A stretch of 64,000 nucleotides of DNA from Boswellia sacra (Eukaryota; Streptophyta; Magnoliopsida; Sapindales; Burseraceae): the NCBI GenBank assembly GCA_013180625.2, contig SNVD02014651.1, forward strand, positions 124,001 to 188,000, written 5' to 3'. Below are positions 1 through 12,894 of the stretch, one piece after another; the first letter of the stretch is position 1, and every line of letters begins with the position of its first letter. The notes beneath the pieces were generated by a model that saw only the letters and a program-made list of their open reading frames with translations, was not told the origin of the DNA and searched no databases. Made by a program: the position numbers and the translations under genes.

Positions 1-146
1 TGTCGAAATTATAATGAATTGTCACCTTTACTGTGTTTTGTCTGAGAGATGAACATAGATATGAAAATACTTACAAACAAAGATTAAAAGTCATTAAATA
101 AACATCTTGTTAAATTTCTGGTTAGCATAATTGTTCCACAACTTAC

Positions 147-3100
147 CATCTTTCCATGTTTGTACAAAGTTGAAGTAAGATGATTCTGACAGAAGTTCAG
201 CTCTCACTCGTTGCTCGACATAAATGTTCAACTTTCTTTGCTCTCTTAACCATCTGTGAACAGAAAATCCAGAATGAGGCACCGACAAAAGCTGATCCAG
301 CATCTTTCTTTTTAGACATAATGTCAACCAACAATGAATCAGAGATCATAGCAGATATGCCATCCTAGCAGTTTGAAATAACATTGGAGAAAGAATATAA
401 CCGAATAAAGTTGAAAAAACAAAGCTCCAGAATTAAGCCAACTAAAATTCACGAGATAGTTGGACAGTTTATGAACCCAAAATTGATTTTTCTTCCAAAT
501 TTTTAAAATGAACCATCTGGAAACTGTAAGTTGTCCTGGGCAAAGCTATTCATAGAAAAAAAAAATTGCTTATAACATACCCTACCGTGTGAAGCAATTT
601 TTTTCCCTTTTTAGCTAATATCATTTGTAATACACATGAAAGAAAAGATAGATGGAAAATGTGGAAATTAAGATTATCAGATCCACACCTGACCATTTCT
701 ACACATAAAACTTGAACCGAAATTGAATTTGGTTTGGTGAAAATAAGCACAGTCTGTGGTTGTGATTCCCACTCCAGACAAATCTGAAATGAAAAAAAGC
801 ATTGAATTAGAAAAAAAAGATATAGGAGCTCAAGTTAACTAGATCTACAACTAATCAAGCCGAGTGATAATATTTTTGAAGTACAAGGAAAGAATTACTA
901 ATAAAGCAGAAATATATCGGTATGACACACCAATGGAATGACTCAAAACATATGCAAAAAAAGCATCACAATAGATAGTGGCAGGTTTGTGCCAAGTGTT
1001 ATTTTCATTTTTGTAGAAGCAATACCTGTTTTTTGCTGCGCTCTGCTGTTGTTATATTTCCTTTTTCAAAATAGACAATATCATGCTTGTGCTGATCACT
1101 CTTTTCACCTTTGCACCTCCATGAGAGTTTAAATGATGCCTATCTCAAAAAACATAAATTCAATAAAAGCTAAATATTTTATTCTGTCTGTCAGAATGAG
1201 TCTCAACAAGGAAAAAAAAAAAAGGGTTTTCTGAAGAAGCATTATTTTATTTCTTTAAATGGTTAAAACACCCTAGAATTATTGATTTAGTTTTAAACAC
1301 ATATCATGAGGAACTTATATAAGCGGTTACAGATATTAACAAGACTATTTGCTATTAAAATGCAATGCCTTCAACATAAATCAAATGGATCCCATTCTAT
1401 AAAAGCAGTTCCTCATTAATTAGGGATTGGTTTGAGAAACACACACATACTGACATACATGATTCATATAGTATACCTTTCTCATTATTTTACTACGAAC
1501 TGGATCAGAATCAGAATCAGACTCCACATCCCGAAGAACCTCATGGGAGAAAATCCTATGATGCGAACAACCTGTTCTAGAATGCTCCTCTGCTTGATTG
1601 CACTGCACTAATTCGTTGGTGGAGTTCTCCAATCTCCCCTCAGGAACACCATTACTCTTTGCAAGAGACTTTTCTGCATTACAAACCAACAATTTTCCTC
1701 ATCAAGAAATAGGAAAAAATGAAGATATTTTACAACACAGAAAATTAGTATGTATGAGAGCATGAATTGAGAAAAAGAAGAGCTATATTTATTACAATAA
1801 GATAGGACAAAAAATAAATATTCCACCAAAGTTGATATGGTTGTGTCCTGTTCAGATTCTACAGCCAGTTATATGAACTTATCAGGGCTCAAATCAAAAC
1901 AATCACTATCTCCAAGTCTCTGCCCCTTCCCACTCCACATGAATGCTGGAGCAGAAGAGAGCGACTTAAAGATGCCAATCAGGAAATAAGAATGGTTGCA
2001 TCTTACACTGAAGATATCAGCTTTCAGTTTCTCCAACTATACTTGTAGAAGACACTGTATTCTTGCCATCTCTGGCCCCGGCATAACCAACCGGTCTTCA
2101 CTCAACCAAATACGACTCCTGAAATTTCTTACTGCTGACATAATTCCTTCTCGTGGCAATTATAGTATTCCATGACCAAAGAAAGAATCCAGGAGTCTTA
2201 ACATCTAAGTCTTACTAATATGTTAAAAAGATCTCTTTCTGGCTTAAAAATAAATTAATGTTTCTCCCTTGGGTTCTCTTACAGTAGAGACAAGAGGCGG
2301 CTAGTCTTAGATAGAAGACTGTTTTAGCGTAATGAACTTAAAACTCTTCTAATTATTTCTCTTAAAAGCCAACTGTAGCTTTTTTCATACTGTATAGCAG
2401 TTTTTTACTTCTCTAAACCAATTGACTTGCTGGTTTGATAACCTACCTCACCTTCAACAAGAATATTTAATCTTCTTTGTACAAAACAAAATAGAAAAGA
2501 AGATTCAAGATTTTGATATTTGGGCATGAAGCATCAAAACCATACCCTTTCAGCACTAGCAAATATCTTCTACAAATACTATTCTCTTTAACTTATTCGC
2601 AATGTCATCAGTGACCTTAACCTAAATACAAAGATCTCAATTCACTACTTAGATATGAACAACCACTTCAATACAAAGAAAACCTTTTTACTTAGCCAAG
2701 TCTACAAAAAAACCTCACTCCAATCCTACATTTTCCATTTCAGAATAGTGAACTGGGAGAAAAAGAATTTCCTTCTGAGTCCCTTGCATTACATAATTCT
2801 AAATATGGACAATTTGAGTCATAAACATAGAAGCAGATGCCAATACAACCCACCCCCTAAAGTGTATTTCCATATTGAGATGCAAGTATGGCAACTTGCA
2901 AAAACCTCATGAGAACAGCTCTGGTCAAATAGTCCAAAACATGGCCATGATTGGCATGCAATTTGGAGTACCCTTTAGGCATTAAATTTTAACTGAAAAA
3001 GTGAAAAGAAGGTCGACAACAAAAATAAATAGGAAAAACACCCACGTGAGTAGTTACATCCATATTAGACAACTAGCAAATCCATGAACTGAAATCCAAT

Positions 3101-6100
3101 TATCAACATTTTACTTAAAAAAGGGTTAGCACATTCTCCAGAACGTCTCACACATATATGTGTGGAAAACTCATTGGTGGAAAAGCTGAAGTTCCCACCT
3201 TTTATAGGCAAGAGTCCACTTTACCAGACATTCCTTGGCCCTGATCTTTCTCCAGCTTTTAATAAACAAAAAAATTAATTTCCAGTACTATGAGAGCTAA
3301 TTGCACTAATCTTCCACGAAACCCAAGTGAAAACCTCTAGTAGATTGTTTAATAGGTCAGACACACCTAGATGTGTATAATCCTAAATCCTTTGCAAAGA
3401 GATTTAACTTCAGTACATGTCATGTCACTAGACAGTTTTGAGATGCTCTAAGGTTTTCCAAAGAAAGAGATTCCAACTAGTGAAAGAAAATTGCAATTGG
3501 AAAAATTGAGGAACTTCTTCAATGCAAGCATCAATTTGACTTATATTTCTACTTTAGATTAAGCAACTACCTTCAGATAATCGCCTATCCTGGTCTTTCC
3601 AGGTCTCCCAGCAGACAAAACATGGAAGCATAAATCTTATCAGTCTCATTGCATTATCTAGAGAAGTGTGAGTCCACCAAGTTCGTAGTATTTCACATAT
3701 ATCATTGCCTGATAGTGGAATAGCCATAATCTGACAATAATGAGTCTAAACTTCATCAGCAATCTTTATGAAACCATACAAAATGCTCCAAATCTTCCCT
3801 ACCAAGACAGGCAAAACAACAATAACAAGAAGTCTGAAAGTCACTCACATAGACATGAAAAGAAAACACTCATACAGACATGAAAATTAATTAAAATAAT
3901 GCCTTTTCAGGAGAAAGGAACATATAGTTTATTACGTAGATAAGATTATGCAAGACCAAAGGGGGGAGTTCATCTCCTGCGATTAAAGAAAAAAAAAGGA
4001 AAGAGAACAAAGAAATATATTGCTGAAAATCCAGAGTGAAGAATGATTCGAAGGAACCTGTTGCCTATTTATTAATCTAAAAATTAAAAGAAATCGCAAA
4101 ATAAAATCATTGTTCATATGAGCCAAAGATTGAAAGCTTCTTAACAGAACTTTGAAAATTGCAGGGACAAAAGTCATATAAAAACAATTTTTTTTTTCAC
4201 AAAGGTATGGAAAAATAAACTCAAACTAATGCATATACATTAGCATGTTACACAGACAAACAGAAAGTTGAAAAAAGAAGTAAACCAAACAAGAAAGATT
4301 AAAGCAGTGATGGTAGCATAAAAAGACATTGAGAAAGCAGTGTCATAAACCTTTTGATGAAACCACATACAAGCTTGTCATAAACCGTTTGATGAAACCA
4401 CATATAAGCTTGTCTTCAAAATTATATAATTTGAGAATTTTTATGAACCAAAGTTATTCTGTATAATGTACCACTCAATAGTAAAAAGGTGTTCAGAAAA
4501 TATTTTGGCTAGGAATTACAGGCAAAGCTCTTGGCTTATCTCCATTTTGCAAGGTGGGTGTATTATCATGCGTTCCAACCAAAAGAAGTTGGCTTTTAAA
4601 AATACCTCTTGTACTATAAATAAATGCTCATTTTCTTCCAACCACAAACTATAATCTCAATAGTTTATTCCAAATTCCTGTTAAATTAAAGCCGACTATA
4701 AGTTGACATTTTAACAACTTAATTGGTAGGCATCATGAAGCTTGACATCAATGAAATCTAAAGTGATAAATCCTGATAGATATAGTCTCTTGTAATACGC
4801 AAATAGTTGATTATAGTTTCACATATTTTTCAGTTCACTTCATCTTTCACAATTAGTTACTCAATGCTGTCATTAATCAAATGGTTCAATGTCCCCCACC
4901 CATCCTTCACCTCTTATGAAGATTATCTTCCATGCCATTTAGAGGAAATTTAATGCAAAGATTCTTTATGTTTGTGCTTTCCAGAGTGGTTAAGGTCATT
5001 AAATCAAAATAGAATGGCAAATTTCCATTTCAATTTTGACTTCTTAACTAATAGGTTTTTCTCACTATAGTCCTTTATACTGTTTCAAAAGGTTCTTCTT
5101 ACAGTGTTCAGTTGACCATTAAAGCTGGAGAATAATGGATAGTATTCAACAAACAAAATCCTCATCTGGCAATTACTTCAAATGAATTCTCACCATTGAG
5201 ATGTTTTGATCAAACCCAAATCACTAATATCATTGAGTGAACAGTAAAGCCAAAACATGACCTACCAAGTCAGTAATTAATCCATAGTAGTGGAAAAATG
5301 GAATGAACAGCCCCTTAGACTATAAAGGTACCACTTGTAACCCAAGCTTGTACAGGAATCTGGAAAGTTTGAAACTAATCTACATAGATTTTCTTCTACT
5401 ATTATGGTATAGCAAAAGAATGTCACTTAATAAAAGCAGAAAGATCTATGTTTCCCTGCAGATCTGCACGGTCTTGATAGCAAAATAACATTAAAAAAAT
5501 AAAACTAAAACACATATACCACACCTCATGTGAAATGCAATAAATTCATGCACCAATTTCATGGAAGTTATGCTCACTGCTAACCATATTAGGAATCATT
5601 CATCATTTTGCATGGATATCAAATCTATTCCATAGACATCAAAGAATTGTAAGCAGATTTTCTAAGAATTGAGCTAGGCTATCATTTAGAGAATTCAAGT
5701 GAACAGATTCCAAAGATGACAGACTCAGAAACATCCATAAAAATAAGAGTGATGATACATAAGAGATCAAGATACACAATAATTAGTAACAAACACATTT
5801 ATGAGAAACATATAGTCATATCAATAAATAAATTAAATGAGTTAACTAGAAAAAATCAGCTAGCTTCAGTAAATAATAATTACTGTAGCATACAAAAGAT
5901 TGGCACTTTATTAACTATACAGAAACAAAACTAAAGTGGAAAGGAACCTTAAAAGTAGCTAGAAAAAGGCAAGCAACTACAGTTCCATTAAATAAATGGT
6001 CATGCATAGAACTCAATGGCAAAATAAAATTGTTATAGCCAACTTCATGCAATTGAAATGAGGCATTGATAAATCAAGTTTCAGAAGTTTTTCACAAAAT

Positions 6101-6799
6101 TTCAAATTCAAAGAAAGCAAAAATAACGTATATCATTCAATCATTTAGAACCTTTCCGTTCCAGATGCTGATTCCGCGCCTTCTCCAGTTCATATCTCCG
6201 TTTCCATTCAGCAGCCTCAGCTTGAGCAGCAGCCTTTCCTTCAGCAGCTCGTCTCAACGCCTTTGCCACAGCTAAATCACATTTTCAATGATGTATGTAA
6301 GCATCATCAAACAAGGAAAGAAACCAAAATGCTTCCATCAAAGCAAAAGAAATTCAAAATCAAGTTTCCGAAAATACTTCTTAATGCCTCGGAGAACTCG
6401 ACAAGATGTTCATCTGTCCCCTGAACAGGAGTCTGTTGAATAAGTTCCTGCACCGCCTTCTCCGAGTGAATTAAGGCTTGTGAAGCAACAAAACCGTTCT
6501 CCGAATGCGTGCACGGCACACTTGCCTCACCATTTCCAAAGGAAGCCTATCAGACAACAACACATATACAAAATACTTGACACAAACAAACACAATATCT
6601 CCTCAACAGAATTCAAGATTTTCTAATTATTATAACAAATCCAGTTCAATCCTAGGAAATTCTCTTGATCAATCAAATCACAACTAAGTTTAAATCATCG
6701 AAATTATAAAAAATACACAAATTCACCAAAAAAAAATCTAATAGTAATAGCGAAGTTGAATCAGAGACATACAGTGGAATTGAGGTTGCTCGGAGACAT
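147..6799 (-). CDS. NADK1: NAD(H) kinase 1 (NADK1-like), 5' seven coding exons, gene continues off left edge
   Basis: Phosphorylates NAD (or NADH) with ATP to make NADP(H); the plant NADK1 class is regarded as cytosolic. Coding exons read on the minus strand: 6799-6773, 6546-6378, 6271-6152, 1673-1477, 1139-1026, 783-689 and 253-147. All have GT donors and AG acceptors, and the phases join without a break (276 codons plus one base). The start is MSPSNLNST, followed by a GTATGT donor. Family-specific segments seen in order are [20 protein letters not shown], a charged helix containing [20 protein letters not shown] and [34 protein letters not shown] with DQHKHDIV, then the start of the kinase fold ([52 protein letters not shown]). 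The catalytic GGDGT segment should lie in the next exon, off the window. No stop or frameshift is seen in the exons. The assignment rests on recognised NADK1 sequence, not a database search. Confidence 0.87.
1674..6151 (-). other. Large intron 3 of NADK1 (4.48 kb)
   Basis: This intron separates the alanine-rich helix exon from the exon starting EKSLAKSNG. It is AT-rich with no exon that would extend the NADK1 frame: the flanking exons join in phase (G + AA gives Glu) without any extra piece. Open frames of 60-85 codons inside it have no recognisable family. It contains a 35-bp direct duplication. Its size relative to the other introns (about 70-440 bp) suggests old insertions, but I could not identify an element end. 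Confidence 0.7.
4341..4410. repeat. 35-bp direct tandem duplication in NADK1 intron 3
   Basis: Two adjacent 35-base units (4341-4375 and 4376-4410), each starting tgtcataaacc and ending aagct, differ at only two positions as read. This is a simple local duplication with no evidence of function. Confidence 0.85.
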
Positions 6800-7317
6800 G
6801 ACTGAGTCGGAGTGAGCGAGAGAGAGGGGGGGCTCCGCCTTGCCTTCTTCTCAAAGCTGGCTTGAATCCACAGAAACTGGAGCATCAAATCTCATTTTAT
6901 TGTTTGTTGAGAGAGTCAATGAGAGAGATGCAGAATATTGAATAGAGCTTAGTTGTTCGTTCGTTAGTTGTGAGGAGGAACGATAATATTTTATTATTAT
7001 CAATTAGGTGAGTGGAAAGAGAGGGAGGCTGAAACAGAGTGAGATTTGGAGTGGGGTCAACTCAAACGCGTGGCGACCAGGGGAGCTTGAAGCCTTTGAT
7101 CAAACGCTTGAGGTGTGCTCTGTGAGTTGGAGAGTTTGCTACATGTGGGAGCTACGAAATGGCAGGCGTTTTTGTTTGGTAAAACTCCTTCACCTCCATC
7201 ATAGTTTGAGAAAGTACACTTGGGTTGTTGGAAAATTTCCCCTCCCTCGTTGGAGCTGTTGTTGTTAACGAGAAGTTGACTTTTCTCTATTACTAAAATG
7301 ACAAAAATGACCCTCAT
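6800..7317 (-). promoter_or_regulatory. 5' leader and upstream region of NADK1
   Basis: This is sequence immediately upstream of the NADK1 start codon. It holds pyrimidine-rich leader-like sequence on the minus strand (ctctctcattgactctctc near 6905-6925) and an AT-rich TATA-like stretch near 6983-6998. The part from 7008 to 7300 is less AT-rich and open in two frames but resembles no protein I know, so I treat it as upstream non-coding DNA. The transcription start was not determined. Confidence 0.4.
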
Positions 7318-7782
7318 TTCTCACCTAACGGGCAAGAAATTTTTAATTGACATTTTAATCTTATTAATATTAACAAATATTATAAATAAATTTCATATAA
7401 ATAGAATTCCAGTAGTCAAAGTTCTTGTTGCTTACAACTAATAAGAAAACACAAAAAGTTACTACTAATGACACTAATGATGTTACCAATATAGCCGCTC
7501 TCTGATGCTTAAGTTAGAGTTCGGTCATTATTGGACTACAAACATAGCATAAAACAAAAGTCGTAGACTTATTTTGAGTGCCAACCTCTAACCCTTTTTA
7601 TGTTTCTATAATGATCAAAAGGTCTTAATTCATGGACCTGCCTACGGAGTAGCACTCATTTAGAGTAGTGCATAGACCAACTAGCAATGTGGTCCAAATC
7701 ATGACCAATTGTAAGACACTTGCTAATCTTTGGAATAATGATATATCATATTAGTTAGTTTCTATGAAACACTATAATGTTA
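7318..7782. other. Non-coding AT-rich stretch, nothing recognised
   Basis: No convincing open frame, terminal repeat or RNA gene was seen between the NADK1 upstream region and the TRIM. Confidence 0.5.
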
Positions 7783-7787
7783 CCATG

Positions 7788-8087
7788 TATTAAAGCATAA
7801 AACTACTATTAAGCCCATAAATACTAGCTTAAGTTTTTAGGCAGTGTGACAAACTTAACATGGTATCAGAATTATTTGACCAGACGATCTAAGGTTTAAA
7901 TCCCCCACTGTAAATTAGAAAAATAAATTAAATTAACCCACATAAAGAAAAACCCAAAAAAGGTCCACGTAAAAAAAATAATAATAAAAGTGAGGCTTTG
8001 CACGTGATAGGGCGTATTGAAGTATAAAACTAATGTTAAGCTCACACCAACTAGTTTAAGCTTTTAAGTAAAGTGACAAACTTAACA
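7788..8087 (+). mobile_element. TRIM (terminal-repeat retrotransposon in miniature), 300 bp, with TSD
   Basis: Two 73-base direct terminal repeats (7788-7860 and 8015-8087) run from TATT(A/G)AAG to GACAAACTTAACA. A primer-binding site TGGTATCAGAAT, complementary to initiator tRNA-Met, directly follows the left repeat. The element is flanked by the 5-bp target duplication CCATG at 7783-7787 and 8088-8092. The interior is about 150 bp with no coding capacity, typical of TRIMs. Both terminal repeats begin TA rather than TG, as expected from cytosine-deamination decay. Confidence 0.85.
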
Positions 8088-8092
8088 CCATG

Positions 8093-10899
8093 TGTCTATA
8101 ACATTTAAAAGTTTTCTCTTGGAAAGAAGAAATTAGTTATGAAAGACTTTCATTGAGTTGGGCATGTCTTTTATGGACTTTGAAAGCTTATTTGATTGTA
8201 GGAAATGGTCGATTTCTAATATTAATGATTAATTGGTTGATATTGATGAGCCTTTGCACTCTTAAATGGGTTGGACCGAATTTTAATTTTGGTATCTAAC
8301 ATCAATTTTGAGGAGGACCATTTATAATAAACTTGTTTAAGATGATTTAAAACAAAAACCAATACTAATAATGTTATTAATAGATTAAAAAACAAAAATA
8401 CCTTAAACATTTTCTTCCAACAAACATTGTTGTCAACAAAAAAATATTACTAGATTAAAGTATTGTTAAACATTATGTTGGAGGACAAACATCAACAACT
8501 CACATGTGTTTAATATTTTCCAATGAAGTGTAATAAAAAAGTTTTCAACGACCTAAAAAATAATGTCACTTTTACTTATTGTGCAGGTACATATGATGCA
8601 TTAGTACATAAAAAAATTGTATAAAATGGTGATGTTCAGTGAATAATAAACAATATCATATCAATTTACATTGTATATATGAATTTGTATACAAATTTTG
8701 TAAGTGTAACACTATTTTAATTTAAAATTTAATAAACCTATGCAAGCTATGGATACAAGATTTAATTTAATGAAGAATTTTATGTTCTCGTAATTTGATA
8801 AAGATAGCAATTAAATGAGAGAGAAGACAAACGTGAAATCTAAAACTTTATTATAATTTAAGAAACTAATTTTTTTTATTAACACCCTTCAAAATCCCAA
8901 TCATAACGCATCTTTTTAATCTGAAAATTCCAAATATAACCTTCGTTTTCTCATTCTTCATACGCCTATCTCTTTCTCTGCTCAAAGCTCTCTTTGAAGG
9001 TGAATTTGATATGCGTGAAGAACTTTCTATTCATACTTGCGAAAAATTTAAAACAAATATCTCATCGGTTTATTTGTATTTCTTGGTCTAAATAAGTAAT
9101 TTTATTTTAGGACAATTTAATAAAACGAATTTCTGTTAAACAATAGGTATAAAGAATTTTTAAAGTGTCAATATATATAGCTCTATTCATAATTTGATAT
9201 AACATTCAATTAAGTTTAATACTTACCATTTGATGGCTAGGGAGACATATGCAAATTTTTGAAATATGAAGGGGTTAATCATCCTCTCAAACCATGGGAG
9301 ATGTATTAAATTTTGGCCCTTAAACGCTATAATGGAATGGAACTGTTTTCAGATTCTGACACATATTTTTCCAAGTCAAAATCTTTATTTTGTATCTTTC
9401 TCATTCACTTTTTATTTCAATACTAAGACACCGGCACAGCGCCGATCAAAGTTGAAGAATTTGGTTCCTAGGCTAGTGGTCTTTGTTATAGGTCATCATA
9501 ACATTAATAATCTTCTTTTTATTCTAGGATAAAAAAGGGTGGATCATAAAAGTCTAAAAAGTTACACGATTTCTTTGTTGAATATCTAGAATTCATTTAA
9601 AATCTCCTTTACAAACTACCGACTTTTGTCTAAAGCTTTAATTCATTTAAAATCTTCTTTACAATCTAGCAACTTTTGTCTAAAGTTTTTCATATATTGA
9701 AAGAAGAAAATAAATATCAACACTTTTGCATGACTCCCTATTGTATTTTAGTTACATTTAATTAGGTTATAAAAGATCTATTTCTTTTTCCTTTTTTTTT
9801 TGTATCAAAAGAATATTATATTAACTTGTTGAAACGATCTTCAAATTTATAGAGATGATAAAACCTTTTGGGTTAAAATAGTCTTAATAAATTAAGAATG
9901 ATTGTCGAGACTATGAGGTTGGATATTAAAATTTCTGGATGATACGTAGGTTTTTTGTCACTTTCATTATAGTTTTATTTAGAACAAATTTGTTTAATCT
10001 CTTTGAAGATCTAATTTAATTATAACTAAATTCTCTTAATTATCCTATAAGCTTTAGGAATTCAAAAGCTTTTTAACAAATTTTTAGAAAAAAAATACTT
10101 ATGATTACTTGCAAAACTTCGAAAAGATCATTTCTTTAAACTAATTAAGTTTGTCTTTAACACATTTTATGAAGGTGCAACTCTAGGGCCAATTTTAAAC
10201 ATAACTTAGGAATAAAAAAGATTTTAAAATTCTGTATTGTTTATCGAAATTTGGCTATGGGAATTAAACAATCAGATCATGTGGATTAATTCAAATTTTT
10301 TATGTATTTACTCTATAATTAATGTGAGAAATCCAATAAGTTATTAGTTTATAATCTTTTAACAAATTTAAAAATACTTAATAAAAGACTGGATAAGTTT
10401 GGAAGATTCCTCGCTAATAAATTTTTATATCCCCTTTTGCATCATCAGTGACGTTGATTGATGATACCAACTTTGCAAATAAATACATCTTTTTGGCATA
10501 TAATAATAAAAAATTTCTGCAGATCCCTAATAAGTGAATTATTACATTTTCATCCAATGTATACATAATATCATTTAGAGCCACTAACTTTAGAAAATGT
10601 ACTAAAGGTCCATGTTTTCTTGAATTTGTGTTAAAACTTTATTAATAAGTTTAAGGATTTCTGATGAATAAAGGTTAAGGCAAGAACAAAATTTTATGTA
10701 AATTAGAATTTTAGCATTGCAAAATTTAATAGTTCAAGAACTACAAAATAGAGAATAACCTGATTATTTTCTTTAATATCAACTATATATTATTATACTT
10801 GAATCTCAATCCTCAAAGGTCTAAAAGAAACATTTAACCAAAAAAAAAAAACCTCACCTATGTACTAGGACTTTTTCATCTTATTTTTAATTCTTTTCA
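8093..10899. other. Non-coding AT-rich stretch
   Basis: No supported gene. An open frame at 9266-9532 has no recognisable similarity. Between 9590 and 9720 a short motif around acttttgtctaaag recurs and resembles 24140-24190, the outer part of a duplicated segment described at 10900-12130. Confidence 0.5.
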
Positions 10900-12130
10900 T
10901 CTTTTTCATATGTTGTATAAATCTTTTCATAAAAAAGTTGATTCGAAATGTACTTTTTGAATTGATGAATTTTTTATAAATTCATTTGTTACACGAAAAT
11001 GCAAAGCGCGGATGGAGATTTGTCAAAGTCTCCTCTTAAATTGTTGAGCGGTGACCTTATAATGAAAATAACTTTGGCATAGATTACAAAATTGGTCACA
11101 GGATTCAACATTTTCACATTTTTTTGACTGATAATTGCCACTATAAAATATTGCATACACAAAAAGTTTATGGATTGTCAAAGAAAGACTTATATGTGGT
11201 AGTGATTAATAATTATATTACTTAATAATATTAGAGAGGGGCTATTTACACCTTTTTCTTATTAACATACCTATTTTTTATTAATATTTTTAATACAAAA
11301 TTATCCTTCATAGATTTATAATTCAATATATTTAAATCTAATTAATTTAAGTATCTTTTATTCTCTATACCCACCTTAGCACTTACCTTTACATCCACTC
11401 TTTTATCTGTCTATTCCAAATTTGCTAACAACATCTAACCTATTTATTTTAAATTTTGTTCAACAAAAATTTTATTAAAACGAATAAATTTTTTATATAT
11501 GGAGGAGCAAATAAATGTTAGCTACGATTATAACATAGAAAAAGGCATGATTTTTTTTTTTACAGAATAAGTAACAATTTTTTTGAATTCTTTTAAATTT
11601 ATAGCTAGCAATTGGTTGGATAAATTTATAGGTCAAAATTTTTTATCACAATAAATTAATTAGGCTTATTTCAACAGCAAGGATTATGTTACATAAACTT
11701 TAATGTAAATTATTATTTGGTAGGAGAAATGGTATTTAGAAATTTTATTTTTAATAACGGTCATATATAGTATTAGGATGAGTTTATAAAGTAAATATGA
11801 ATATTTTAAATTTTAAGAGGGGATTTCTTTAAGTAGGTGGGTATGTAATAAAGAAGGGGTTGTGAGTAGCGCCACCCTAATGTTGCTATGAGATTCTAAA
11901 TTGTATCAGAAATTAATTAATTTCACTCTACACCCATGGTACTTTTTCACTACAAACCTTTGTTACACAACAAATCTTTTAAATTTATTATCTAAGCGTA
12001 ATATTAAGTTTATAAGTTTTTTAAATATTTAAACTTATATGATATTATTTTTTAATTATATTATTGGTCATAATATTTAAGTTATTGAGTTATTATTAAT
12101 ATTATTTTTTACTAACTATTCCTCTTTCTT
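10900..12130 (+). repeat. Diverged duplicate, copy A (paired with 24350-24990), interrupted by a MITE
   Basis: Read in parallel with 24350-24990, the same order of short matches appears: a gaatttat/attcat block, aatgcaaa, AAGTCTCC, TTATAATGAAAATAACTTTG, a TATAAAATATT block, a CACAAAAAG block, GATAATTATATTA, then GAGATTCTAAATTG and TTTCACTCTA. In copy A the last blocks are separated from the first by 646 bp that copy B lacks. No coding potential was seen in either copy. Confidence 0.6.
11233..11878. mobile_element. MITE-like element with about 39-bp terminal inverted repeats
   Basis: The left end AGAGAGGGGCTATTTACACC and the inverted right end AGGGTGGCGCTACTCACAAC continue matching for about 39 bases (28 of 39 identical as aligned by eye), both reaching a shared ACATACC. 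The flanking duplication is weak (aatatt / aatgtt). The duplicate segment at 24350-24990 lacks the insertion, giving an empty-site comparison. There is no internal gene. Confidence 0.65.
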
Positions 12131-12894
12131 TGATTTTACAATACACATATTATATTAAAGCCTATAAATTTGTAACACATGCAGTTCATTTATATAACAT
12201 ATTTTATACAACATGAATGATAAAGCTAAGAATTTTATTCACCGGGGTACCTTTAAAAATGTCGTAATAAGACTCACAGAAAAATAAAAAATTATTAATC
12301 TATTACATTGTTTTTTGAAATGGTTATACAAGTTGGGTGTATGCCACTATTACTTTTTTTTTTTTAATATCTAAAAGAATTTAATGTTTTAAAAGTAATA
12401 ACGCACGCGCAAAATCTTGTAACACTGTATAGATTGGAACCCTTGTAAACCCTAGTGTTCCGGTCCTGTGTACCTGTTTTCGGATAAAAAGCCTTTGGAC
12501 GATGAAAATCTCTATTTTGGAAATATCTGTAAAAGGTCAAAATAATTATAGGAACCTAAGAAAATTTGTTTATAAATAAGATTTTGATAAAACGTGATTT
12601 ATATTATATAAAATAAGGAATATTTATCGTAAATAATATATAAGAATCATTCTGCTCTCATTTGAACAATTCTCTTTTACTATCTCACTTTTGTTTAGCT
12701 TCAATTATTGTAAATGAGCAAAGTACCTTAAGTGGGCTTTAGTTCAACATATTGGGTTATATGGGTCTTACTTCTATAATATATGCTAACCAAATCATAA
12801 CTTATTTCAAGAGCTTTCAAGGTTACTCGAATTTAATTGACATAAAAGAGAGTATTTGGGCCCAAACTTTAAATTTTTTGTTGAATTTTTTATC

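Noticed and set aside
938..1132. Plus-strand hydrophobic open frame
   Set aside because: It is the antisense shadow of NADK1 exon 5 (1139-1026) plus intron.
7008..7317. Overlapping open frames on both strands upstream of NADK1
   Set aside because: No recognisable family, no splice or start context, and they sit in the likely leader/promoter region.
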